DNA of 9,122 nucleotides, taken from contig CAJUIE010000068.1 of assembly GCA_910586375.1 (NCBI GenBank), positions 1 through 9,122 on the forward strand, given 5' to 3'. The notes beneath the pieces are model-generated. The model made no database searches. It had not been told where the DNA came from and saw only the letters and a program-made list of their open reading frames with translations. The position numbers and the translations under genes were made by a program. This stretch comes from an uncultured Alistipes sp. (GTDB lineage: Bacteria > Bacteroidota > Bacteroidia > Bacteroidales > Rikenellaceae). Shown here in pieces: positions 1 through 5,348 of the stretch. Position 1 is the first letter of the stretch, and every line of letters begins with the position of its first letter.

Positions 1-1211
1 CGGCCGGCACCACGCGCGACCGCCACTACGGCAAGACCGACTGGAACGGCAAGGAGTTCTCGGTGATCGACACGGGCGGTTACACAGTCAATTCGGAGGA
101 CATCTTCGAGGATGAAATCCGCCGCCAGGTGATGCTGGCTATCGACGAGGCCGATGTCATTCTCTTTCTGGTCGAGGTGTCGACCGGAATCACCGACCTC
201 GATGCCCTGATGGCCGACATTCTGCGACGAAGCAGCAAAAAGGTGCTGTTGGTCTGCAACAAGGTCGATAACAACGATCAGATCTACTCGTCACACGAGT
301 TCTACGCCCTGGGATTGGGCGATCCATTCTGCATCAGTTCCATGTCCGGCAGCGGCACCGGCGACCTGATGGATGCCATTCTCGAAGCGCTGCCGGCCGA
401 TCCCACTTCGGACGAAGAAGAGGAGCTGCCCCGCATAACGATCGTAGGACGTCCCAACGTGGGTAAATCCTCAATGACCAACGCCCTGCTGGGCGAGGAG
501 CGCAACATCGTGACCTCCATTGCCGGCACCACGCGCGACTCGATCCACACGCGCTACAACAAGTTCGGCATGGATTTCTACCTGGTCGACACAGCCGGCA
601 TGCGCAAGAAAGGCAAAACGATGGAGGACCTCGAATTCTACTCCGTCATGCGGTCGATCCGCGCCATCGAGAACTCCGACGTCTGCATCTTGATGCTCGA
701 CGCCCAGCAAGGACTCGAATCGCAGGACCTGAACATTCACAACCTGATCGTCCGCAACCGAAAAGGGTGCGTGATCGTGGTCAACAAATGGGACCTGATC
801 GAAAAAGAGAGCAACACGATGAAGGAATGGACCGAGTTTCTGAAAAAGAAACTGGCCCCGTTCAACGATATTCCCATCATCTTCACGTCGGTAATCAACA
901 AACAACGCATTCTCGACGTACTGCAAACGGCCATTCGTGTCTACGAATCGCGCAAACGCCGTATATCAACCTCGGAACTCAACGACGTAATGCTGCCCCT
1001 GATCGAAAACTACCCGCCCCCGGCAACAAAAGGCAAGTATATAAAAATCAAGTACATAACCCAGCTGCCGACGCCGACGCCCCAATTCGCATTCTTTGTC
1101 AATCTGCCGCAGTACATCAAGGAGCCTTACCGACGCTTCCTCGAAAACAACATGCGCGAACGCTGGGATTTCTCAGGCGTGCCGATACAGATCTATTTCC
1201 GGCAAAAATAA
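1..1211 (+). CDS. der: Ribosome biogenesis GTPase Der (EngA), 5' end missing
   Basis: Der is a GTPase with two G domains in tandem that acts in maturation of the 50S ribosomal subunit. The reading frame is open from base 3, so the true start lies before the window; about 402 residues are visible and roughly 35 are missing compared with the usual length near 437, including the first P-loop. Visible motifs of domain 1 are switch I TTRD, DTGG and NKVD. Domain 2 is complete: P-loop GRPNVGKSS, TTRD, DTAGMR, NKWD. The remaining C-terminal part (from about base 930) fits the KH-like domain that ends this family, and the stop is TAA at 1209-1211. The switch I coding sequence is identical over 18 bases in the two G domains (3-20 and 522-539). 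The tandem G-domain architecture makes the identification secure; only the start cannot be judged. Confidence 0.96.
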   Translation, partial: AGTTRDRHYGKTDWNGKEFSVIDTGGYTVNSEDIFEDEIRRQVMLAIDEADVILFLVEVSTGITDLDALMADILRRSSKKVLLVCNKVDNNDQIYSSHEFYALGLGDPFCISSMSGSGTGDLMDAILEALPADPTSDEEEELPRITIVGRPNVGKSSMTNALLGEERNIVTSIAGTTRDSIHTRYNKFGMDFYLVDTAGMRKKGKTMEDLEFYSVMRSIRAIENSDVCILMLDAQQGLESQDLNIHNLIVRNRKGCVIVVNKWDLIEKESNTMKEWTEFLKKKLAPFNDIPIIFTSVINKQRILDVLQTAIRVYESRKRRISTSELNDVMLPLIENYPPPATKGKYIKIKYITQLPTPTPQFAFFVNLPQYIKEPYRRFLENNMRERWDFSGVPIQIYFRQK

Positions 1212-1220
1212 GTTTTACCG

Positions 1221-1241
1221 ACCCGGCCCCTTTCGGGTTTT
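1221..1241 (+). terminator. Weak possible terminator after der
   Basis: Ten bases after the der stop a short stem ACCCG (1221-1225) / CGGGT (1234-1238) with an 8-base loop runs into TTTT (1238-1241). The stem has only 5 pairs and the T-run is short, so this is a weak intrinsic terminator at best. No better one is seen close to der. Confidence 0.3.
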
Positions 1242-1265
1242 CGTAAAGAGCCTCACTGCAAAGCA

Positions 1266-1529
1266 GACCGTCAGGGAGGTAGACGCCATGTGCCCTACCC
1301 CGCTTCGGGTTACCGCAACAGCGGTTCCGGCGGCCTGTACCATGTGGGCTCGCTCGGTTGCGCCTGGAGCAGTTCGCCTTACTCGGCGTCGAGCGTGTAC
1401 GGGTCGTACTTGCACTTCGACAGTTCCAACGTGAACCCCGAGACCACCAACTACCGTGCGTACGCTTTCCCCGTGCGCTGCGCCCGACAACAAGTCGGGG
1501 GTTTCGATAAGAGGCTGCAAAGCCCTTAA
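1266..1529 (+). pseudogene. C-terminal fragment of a FISUMP/C-type-lectin-like protein (DGR variable-region type)
   Basis: The frame reads PASGYRNSG near its start, then VGS, WSSSP, YLHF, SSNVNP and finally FPVRC, which is the signature of the last 60-70 residues of FISUMP/DUF1566-like C-type-lectin-fold domains found in Bacteroidales surface proteins. In several lineages this segment is the variable region of diversity-generating retroelements. The rest of the protein (signal peptide, N-terminal domains) is absent: the frame upstream runs without further homology back to the der stop, and the only possible starts (GTG at 1290, or out-of-frame ATG at 1288) lack support. After FPVRC the frame continues through a hairpin (RQQVGGF) to TAA at 1527-1529. 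Many Tyr, Ser, Asp and His codons of NNC form stand where template repeats usually carry AAC. No reverse transcriptase, Avd or template copy is in the window, so this is probably a dead, orphan remnant. The family call is firm; DGR origin is inference. Confidence 0.65.
1481..1528 (+). repeat. VR-tail repeat, copy 1 (hairpin CCCGAC-AACAA-GTCGGG)
   Basis: This 48-base unit begins at the end of the FISUMP-type fragment. It opens with a perfect 6-pair hairpin (1483-1488 with 1494-1499, loop AACAA) and ends with a second short hairpin GGCT-GCAA-AGCC. An inverted copy at 1753-1800 matches at 43 of 48 positions by my count. It is read through by the fragment's frame as RQQVGGF and onward to the stop. 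Confidence 0.8.
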
Positions 1530-1600
1530 CCTTATTTCGCTAATCCGGTCATTGCATCCCCGGGACTATACGGGGAGTGGGGCGACGGAAGACGACACAA

Positions 1601-1685
1601 CACATTCCGGCCCCTCGGGCCGGTCGGGCCGCAGCCTCTGCCCCGCGGAGGCCCGCCATGCGTGCCCCGCAGGCTCCGACCCGAA
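1601..1685 (+). repeat. Palindromic dispersed repeat, copy 1
   Basis: The unit has a leading hairpin CCGGCCC (1607-1613) / GGGCCGG (1617-1623), two spacer bases, then a large hairpin: GGGCCGCAGCCT (1626-1637) against AGGCTCCGACCC (1671-1682) with 10 of 12 pairs, and inside it GCGG/CCGC (1645-1648 with 1667-1670). The unit ends in CCCGAA. Copies 2 and 3 have the same order of helices and the shared inner sequence GGAGGCCCGC. Confidence 0.75.
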
Positions 1686-1752
1686 AACATATTGATCGAG
1701 CCGACAGCCAGCGGAGGCGCAAATGCCCGGGGACGAAATAGAGAGAACCGGA

Positions 1753-1800
1753 TAAGGGCTGCACAGCCTATTATTGAAACCCCCGACTTGTTGTCGGGCG
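1753..1800 (-). repeat. VR-tail repeat, copy 2, inverted
   Basis: On the minus strand this repeats the tail unit of 1481-1528 with five mismatches. The main hairpin is exact (1782-1787 with 1793-1798). The second hairpin is kept in altered form, GGCTG-TG-CAGCC. The minus-strand translation ARQQVGGFNNRL parallels ARQQVGGFDKRL of copy 1, but no lectin-like coding sequence precedes it; instead the left arm of the palindromic repeat (1799-1827) abuts it. Similarity may go on more loosely beyond the unit, since both copies then show TCCGGT and TCCCCGGG. Confidence 0.8.
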
Positions 1801-1850
1801 GGCCTCCGCATCCGGGGGCTGCGGCTCGAACAGTCTTTCGACTGTCATTC
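1799..1850 (-). repeat. Palindromic dispersed repeat, half copy on minus strand
   Basis: Read on the minus strand: GAATGAC, a leading hairpin ACAGTC-GAAA-GACTGT (1830-1845), then GAGCCGCAGCC and GCGGAGGCCCG, which are the left arms of the two main helices. The right half is missing: the sequence passes straight into the inverted VR-tail unit at 1800. This looks like a recombination or insertion junction. Confidence 0.65.
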
Positions 1851-1853
1851 TTT

Positions 1854-1878
1854 GGCGCTTTTTTCCGCAAAAAGCGCC
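1854..1878. repeat. Perfect stem-loop GGCGCTTTTT / AAAAAGCGCC
   Basis: A 10-pair perfect stem (1854-1863 with 1869-1878) closes a 5-base loop TCCGC. On either strand one arm is A-rich and the other T-rich, but no separate U-tract follows, so it is not a standard terminator. It lies directly beside the half copy of the palindromic repeat. Confidence 0.7.
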
Positions 1879-1895
1879 GCAAAAACGCTCCGCCC

Positions 1896-2017
1896 CATGT
1901 CTCCGTCTACGGTCGGGGACCTAACGCTGGCTCCGGGCGACTATTCGCGGGTTTGCTAGCAAACCGTCCCCTCCGCTCGCGCTTTTACTCCCCCGACCGC
2001 TTAACGTCTCCGACATG
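1896..2017. repeat. Nested inverted repeat around a 16-base palindrome
   Basis: Three layers are visible. CGGTCGGGG (1910-1918) is the exact complement of CCCCGACCG (1991-1999). GGGGAC (1915-1920) is complementary to GTCCCC (1966-1971). The centre GGTTTGCTAGCAAACC (1950-1965) is a perfect palindrome. Outer ends ATGTC (from 1896) and GACAT (to about 2017) are also complementary. No coding sense is seen. It could be a small mobile element with terminal inverted repeats or a protein-binding site. Confidence 0.6.
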
Positions 2018-2082
2018 AAGCCGGAAAAATTCTTGCTTCGCTGTCTTTCTGTGCCGAAGACGCTCGGACGACAATTTGCAGC

Positions 2083-2172
2083 AACATTCCGGCTCTCAAA
2101 GAGCCGGGCGGGCCGGAGCTTTCGCCCCGCGGAGGCCCGCGCTTCGCGCGTTCGCTCCGCAAGCTCCACCCC
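2083..2172 (+). repeat. Palindromic dispersed repeat, copy 2
   Basis: Same architecture as copy 1: leading hairpin CCGGCTC (2089-2095) / GAGCCGG (2101-2107), spacer, then GGGCCGGAGCTT (2110-2121) against AAGCTCCACCCC (2161-2172), with inner helix GCGGA/TCCGC (2129-2133 with 2156-2160) and apical CGCG-CTT-CGCG. Against copies 1 and 3 the outer helix has AGCTT/AAGCT instead of AGCCT/AGGCT, a paired change. The start ACATTCCGGC is shared with copy 1. Confidence 0.75.
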
Positions 2173-2187
2173 ACCGACAAGACAAAA

Positions 2188-2209
2188 ATTTAATCCTCAG
2201 AATGACAGC
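2188..2209 (+). repeat. Fragment of the CAGAATGACA-type dispersed repeat
   Basis: ATTTAATCCTCAGAATGACA just after palindromic copy 2 carries the end (CAGAATGACA) of the short repeat seen more fully at 2323-2351 and 5319-5346. It is too short to be certain on its own. Confidence 0.4.
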
Positions 2210-2213
2210 AACG

Positions 2214-2281
2214 CAACGCTCTGCGTTGTTTCGGCGGCGGCCTCACGCCTGCGGCGTGCCCCCCCCCTGCCGCCGCCGAAA
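2214..2281. repeat. Two abutting perfect hairpins with a C9 run
   Basis: Hairpin A is CAACGC-TCT-GCGTTG (2214-2228). Hairpin B follows with no gap: a perfect 13-pair outer stem TTTCGGCGGCGGC (2229-2241) / GCCGCCGCCGAAA (2269-2281), holding an inner perfect hairpin CACGCC-TGC-GGCGTG (2244-2258) and a run of nine C (2259-2267). No T-run follows on the plus strand. Function unknown; an RNA structure, a cruciform or repeat debris are all possible. Confidence 0.7.
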
Positions 2282-2322
2282 AATCAATCCGACTCAAAAG
2301 ACCGGACATGTGACACTATTAT

Positions 2323-2351
2323 AGATTCTTCGCTTACGCTCAGAAGGACAG
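2323..2351 (+). repeat. Dispersed repeat of the AGATTCTTCGCTTCG... type
   Basis: AGATTCTTCGCTTACGCTCA followed by GAAGGACAG matches, with changes, a short sequence spread through intergenic DNA of many bacteria. It is known for giving spurious predicted peptides with HSERSEE or VIPNEV(K/R)NL. A second copy lies at 5319-5346. Confidence 0.55.
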
Positions 2352-2410
2352 AGAGGAACACAAAAAGGACTCTTCGGCGGCGAAGGCGAAAAAATATCTT
2401 AAATAAAAAA

Positions 2411-2436
2411 AAGCCCCGCTTAAGCGGGGCTTTTTT
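2411..2436 (-). terminator. Strong intrinsic terminator of the DEAD-box helicase operon, bidirectional in form
   Basis: Stem GCCCCGC (2413-2419) / GCGGGGC (2424-2430) with loop TTAA is flanked by an A-run on the left and T6 on the right (2431-2436), so it is symmetric. It starts 12 bases past the helicase stop and would end transcription of miaB and the helicase gene. Its symmetry would also stop transcripts coming from the der side. Confidence 0.95.
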
Positions 2437-2447
2437 AGGAAAGGGGC

Positions 2448-3896
2448 CTATTCATGGGTCTGGGAAGCGACATCCTGCGGTTTGTTGTTACGACGACGAT
2501 TGCGCCCACCCCGATGGCGACGTTTGCGGTCCCGGGACCCCCTGTTACCCTCACCGCGCCCCGAAGCATGATCATTGTCGGCAACAGAAACAACAACGGC
2601 ATCTCCCGGAACAGCTGCAGAAGCATTCTCAGGCGTCCGCACTCCGCGATGGCGACCGCTCCCACCCCGGTTGCGGCCTCCCCGGCCACCGCCCGAGCCC
2701 GAGCCCGAACGACCACCACGTCCCCGGCCACCACGGTTCTCAGCAGGCGCGTATTTGGGACCTTCACCGACAAATTCGGGAAGATCGGCCTTGCGGATTT
2801 CGCGCTCGATGAACTTTTCAATCTGGTGGAACTTGCCCTGCTCGTCCTCGCTGACAAAGGTAATGGCGCAGCCGGTCGCCGCAGCACGAGCCGTGCGACC
2901 GATGCGATGGATGTAGTCCTCGGGATCATGGGGCACATCATAATTGATGACAAGGCCGATGTCCTCGATGTCGATGCCGCGAGCCACGATGTCGGTGGCG
3001 ACCAGGATATTGATCTTGTTGTTTTTGAAAGCGAGCATCACCTCCTCACGCTGGGCCTGCTCCAGGTCGGAGTGCATGGCGGCAACGTTGAGTTTCATGC
3101 GCTTGAGCGTGTGGGCCAGCTCCTTGACCTTGAGCTTCGACGACGAGAAGATGATGGTCTTCGAATCGGTCGGCTCGGCGAAAAGATCACGGATGATGCC
3201 CAGCTTCTGACTTTCATAACAGATGTAAGCCGACTGGTCGATGGCCTCGTTGGGCTTGGAAATGGCAATATTGACCTCGGCGGGATTGCGCAGAATGGTT
3301 TTGGCAAGCTCGCGGATTTTCGGAGGCAACGTAGCTGAAAACATGATCGTCTGTCGCTCCTTAGGCATATAAGAGACGATCTTCATGATGTCGTCACTGA
3401 AACCCATGTCGAGCATACGGTCGGCCTCGTCGAGAATCACGCACTCAACGTGCGAGAGGTCGATACCGCTGTTCTGGATATGCGAAATCATGCGGCCCGG
3501 GGTGGCAATCACCACATCGGAACCCAGCAGCATGCCGCGCTTCTGCACGTCCCAGCCCTTGCCGTCGCCGCCCCCATAAACAACGGTCGTGGAGACTGGC
3601 AGATAATAAGAAAAACCCTGAAACTGCTGGTCGATCTGCTGGGCCAGTTCGCGCGTAGGAACGATGATAACCGACTTGATGACGTTATCAGGATTACCCT
3701 CGACCAAAAGCCGGTTAAGCAAAGGTAACGTATAAGCAGCAGTTTTGCCCGTCCCGGTCTGAGCACAGCCGATGATGTCGCGCCCCTCCAGAATCACCGG
3801 AATGGTGTGCTCCTGAACGGGTGTCATCTCGCTGAAATTCATATCGTAGAGACCGTCGAGGATTTCATCCTCCAGGTCGAGTTCATCGAATCGCAT
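2448..3896 (-). CDS. DEAD-box ATP-dependent RNA helicase with RGG-rich tail (RhlE/DeaD-like)
   Basis: This 482-residue protein unwinds or remodels RNA with ATP, probably in ribosome assembly, mRNA decay or cold adaptation. The helicase core is complete: Q-motif with F3 and Q28, motif I AQTGTGKT (45-52), Ia PTRELAQQ (80-87), Ib TPGR (132-135), II DEAD (156-159), III SAT (187-189), V ATDIVARGID (300-309) and VI HRIGRTAR (330-337). After about residue 388 comes a basic Gly/Arg-rich tail of some 95 residues with RGG-like repeats (GGRGRGG, RNRGGSGRHRG), expected to be disordered and to bind RNA. The ATG start at 3896 places the Q-motif at the very N-terminus, as usual. It lies 10 bases after the miaB stop, so the two are cotranscribed, and a strong terminator follows. 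The exact subfamily cannot be settled from motifs alone. Confidence 0.95.
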   Translation of the reverse strand: MRFDELDLEDEILDGLYDMNFSEMTPVQEHTIPVILEGRDIIGCAQTGTGKTAAYTLPLLNRLLVEGNPDNVIKSVIIVPTRELAQQIDQQFQGFSYYLPVSTTVVYGGGDGKGWDVQKRGMLLGSDVVIATPGRMISHIQNSGIDLSHVECVILDEADRMLDMGFSDDIMKIVSYMPKERQTIMFSATLPPKIRELAKTILRNPAEVNIAISKPNEAIDQSAYICYESQKLGIIRDLFAEPTDSKTIIFSSSKLKVKELAHTLKRMKLNVAAMHSDLEQAQREEVMLAFKNNKINILVATDIVARGIDIEDIGLVINYDVPHDPEDYIHRIGRTARAAATGCAITFVSEDEQGKFHQIEKFIEREIRKADLPEFVGEGPKYAPAENRGGRGRGGRSGSGSGGGRGGRNRGGSGRHRGVRTPENASAAVPGDAVVVSVADNDHASGRGEGNRGSRDRKRRHRGGRNRRRNNKPQDVASQTHE

Positions 3897-3906
3897 AACT
3901 GAATAT

Positions 3907-5268
3907 TTAATTTTCTGATTTTATTTCTTCTCCAAACAACGTGGCCGACGTGCACCCTGTAATGCGCACACGGACATAATCGCCAACCCGGTGCGAGCTG
4001 CGGTCGAAGACAACAACTTTGTTCTGCGACGTGCGGCCTGACAACTGTTCCGGATTGCGTTTCGACACCCCCTCAACCAGTACTTCAAACTCCTTGCCCA
4101 CATCGCGACGATAACTCTCCAAGCCCAGCTCGTTCTGCAAGGCGATGATCTCCTGCAAACGCCGCGACTTCACCTCATCGGGCACATCGTCGGGCAGGTG
4201 CTTCGACGCAAAAGTACCGGGCCGCTCCGAATATTTGAACATGAAGGCGAAATCATAACCCACCTCTCGCATAAGCGAAAGGGTCTGGGCGTGCTCCTCC
4301 CCGGTCTCGCCCGAGAAACCGGCAATAAGGTCGGTGGTGATGCCGCAGTCGGGCATATAACGGCGGATGGCGGCGATGCGGTCGAGGTACCATGCGCGCG
4401 TATACTTGCGATTCATCCGCTCCAGCATCGACGTGGCGCCTGACTGGGCCGGCAGGTGGATCGACCGGCAGATGTTGGGCATCGAAGCCATGACTTCCAG
4501 CAAACGGTCGCTCATATCCTTAGGATGCGACGTGGCGAACCGGATGCGCAGCAAAGGCGACACCAGCGCCGTGCGCCGCAGCAGCTCGGGAAAATCGACC
4601 TCGCCGACACGATAAGAGTTGACGTTCTGCCCCAACAGCGTCACCTCGCGATAACCATTATCAAAGAGTGAACGCACCTCGGAGAGGATCGTTTCGGGAT
4701 CACGGCTCCGCTCGCGGCCCCGGGTATAGGGTACCACGCAATAAGAGCAGAAGTTGTTACAACCCCGCATAATCGAGACAAAGGCACTGACACCATTCTT
4801 GTCGAGCCGCACGGGGGCGATTTCGGCGTAAGTCTCCTCCGTGGAAAGCAACACGTTGATGCCCCGGCCGCCCGCCTCGGCTTCGCGAACAAGTCGCGGA
4901 AGGTCTCGATAAGCATCGGGCCCGGCAACGACATCGACCCCTGCGGGCCCCTCGACGAGTTTCTCCCGAAGACGCCCGGCCATACAACCAATGATGCCGA
5001 CAACGAGTGCAGGTCTGTTTTTCCGCAGCCGCTTCATCTCGGCCAGACGACCCCAGATACGCTGCTCGGCGTTGTCGCGAATCGAACAGGTGTTGATGAG
5101 GATCACATCGGCCTCCTCCTCCTGGTCGGTATAAACATAACCCTCCTGCTGCATGATCGAGACGACGATCTCCGAATCACCGACGTTCATCTGGCACCCA
5201 TAAGTCTCAATGAAGAGTCTGCGACCGGCGCCTGTGAGAGGACGCAAAGTATTTAATTTACAATTCAC
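3907..5268 (-). CDS. miaB: tRNA-2-methylthio-N6-dimethylallyladenosine synthase MiaB
   Basis: MiaB is a radical-SAM methylthiotransferase that turns i6A37 into ms2i6A37 in tRNAs reading UNN codons, using two 4Fe-4S clusters. Visible residues: the N-terminal cluster cysteines C25 (YGCQMN), C61 (NTCSIR) and C95 (GCMAGR); the radical-SAM motif CxxxCxxC at C170, C174, C177 (RGCNNFCSYC); and a TRAM RNA-binding domain at about 390-450. Length 453 is normal for the family. The start is uncertain. The annotated one is GTG at 5268, with an in-frame TAA four codons upstream; TTG at 5247 is the other candidate, and no ATG precedes C25. The GTG lies in an AT-rich patch unlike the rest of the gene. The gene overlaps nothing and is followed after 10 bases by the helicase gene. 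Confidence 0.96.
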   Translation of the reverse strand: MNCKLNTLRPLTGAGRRLFIETYGCQMNVGDSEIVVSIMQQEGYVYTDQEEEADVILINTCSIRDNAEQRIWGRLAEMKRLRKNRPALVVGIIGCMAGRLREKLVEGPAGVDVVAGPDAYRDLPRLVREAEAGGRGINVLLSTEETYAEIAPVRLDKNGVSAFVSIMRGCNNFCSYCVVPYTRGRERSRDPETILSEVRSLFDNGYREVTLLGQNVNSYRVGEVDFPELLRRTALVSPLLRIRFATSHPKDMSDRLLEVMASMPNICRSIHLPAQSGATSMLERMNRKYTRAWYLDRIAAIRRYMPDCGITTDLIAGFSGETGEEHAQTLSLMREVGYDFAFMFKYSERPGTFASKHLPDDVPDEVKSRRLQEIIALQNELGLESYRRDVGKEFEVLVEGVSKRNPEQLSGRTSQNKVVVFDRSSHRVGDYVRVRITGCTSATLFGEEIKSEN

Positions 5269-5318
5269 AATTTTCGATTAAAAATTTTTCGGGCTGGCGG
5301 ACCGCAGAGGCTCTCATC

Positions 5319-5346
5319 AGATTCTTCACTTCATTCGGAATGACAC
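5319..5346 (+). repeat. Dispersed repeat AGATTCTTCACTTCATTCGG...
   Basis: The sequence AGATTCTTCACTTCATTCGG followed by AATGACAC is a good match to the widespread intergenic repeat whose reverse strand translates as VIPNEVKNL. It runs straight into palindromic repeat copy 3, with GAATGACA just before the leading hairpin. The half copy at 1799-1850 has the same GAATGAC in the same place, so the two may form one composite element. Confidence 0.65.
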
Positions 5347-5348
5347 TT

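Larger units (their letters stand above)
1212..2447. other. 1.2-kb intergenic island of gene debris and palindromes
   Basis: This stretch between the convergent der and DEAD-box helicase genes holds no intact gene that I recognise. Several open frames of 60-265 codons cross it on both strands. They overlap each other, run through hairpins and repeats, and are rich in Arg, Pro and Ala, as expected of chance frames in GC-rich DNA. In order it holds a FISUMP-type fragment (1266-1529), its inverted tail copy (1753-1800), copies of a palindromic repeat (1601-1685 plus, 1799-1850 minus, 2083-2172 plus), stem-loops at 1854-1878 and 2214-2281, a nested inverted repeat (1896-2017), fragments of the GAATGACA-type dispersed repeat and the terminator at 2411-2436. 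The nature of the region (repeat landing site) is inference. Confidence 0.75.

Noticed and set aside
3..539. 18-base exact direct repeat within der (3-20 and 522-539)
   Set aside because: It encodes the same switch I residues in the two homologous G domains, so it is explained by the domain duplication and codon bias.
1532..2169. Several minus-strand frames of 70-116 codons in the intergenic island
   Set aside because: They cross hairpins and repeats and overlap one another. Only the short RQQVGGF part has meaning, as the translation of the inverted tail unit.
1212..2447. tRNA, CRISPR array or complete insertion sequence in the intergenic island
   Set aside because: No cloverleaf with T-arm consensus, no regularly spaced direct repeats and no transposase frame were found.
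2015..2812. A 265-codon open frame on the plus strand
   Set aside because: It runs through palindromic copy 2, the tandem hairpins, the terminator and into the antisense of the helicase tail. Arg/Pro-rich, with no recognisable domain.
2454..3338. A 294-codon open frame on the plus strand
   Set aside because: It is antisense to the helicase gene, whose full set of DEAD-box motifs leaves no doubt about the coding strand.
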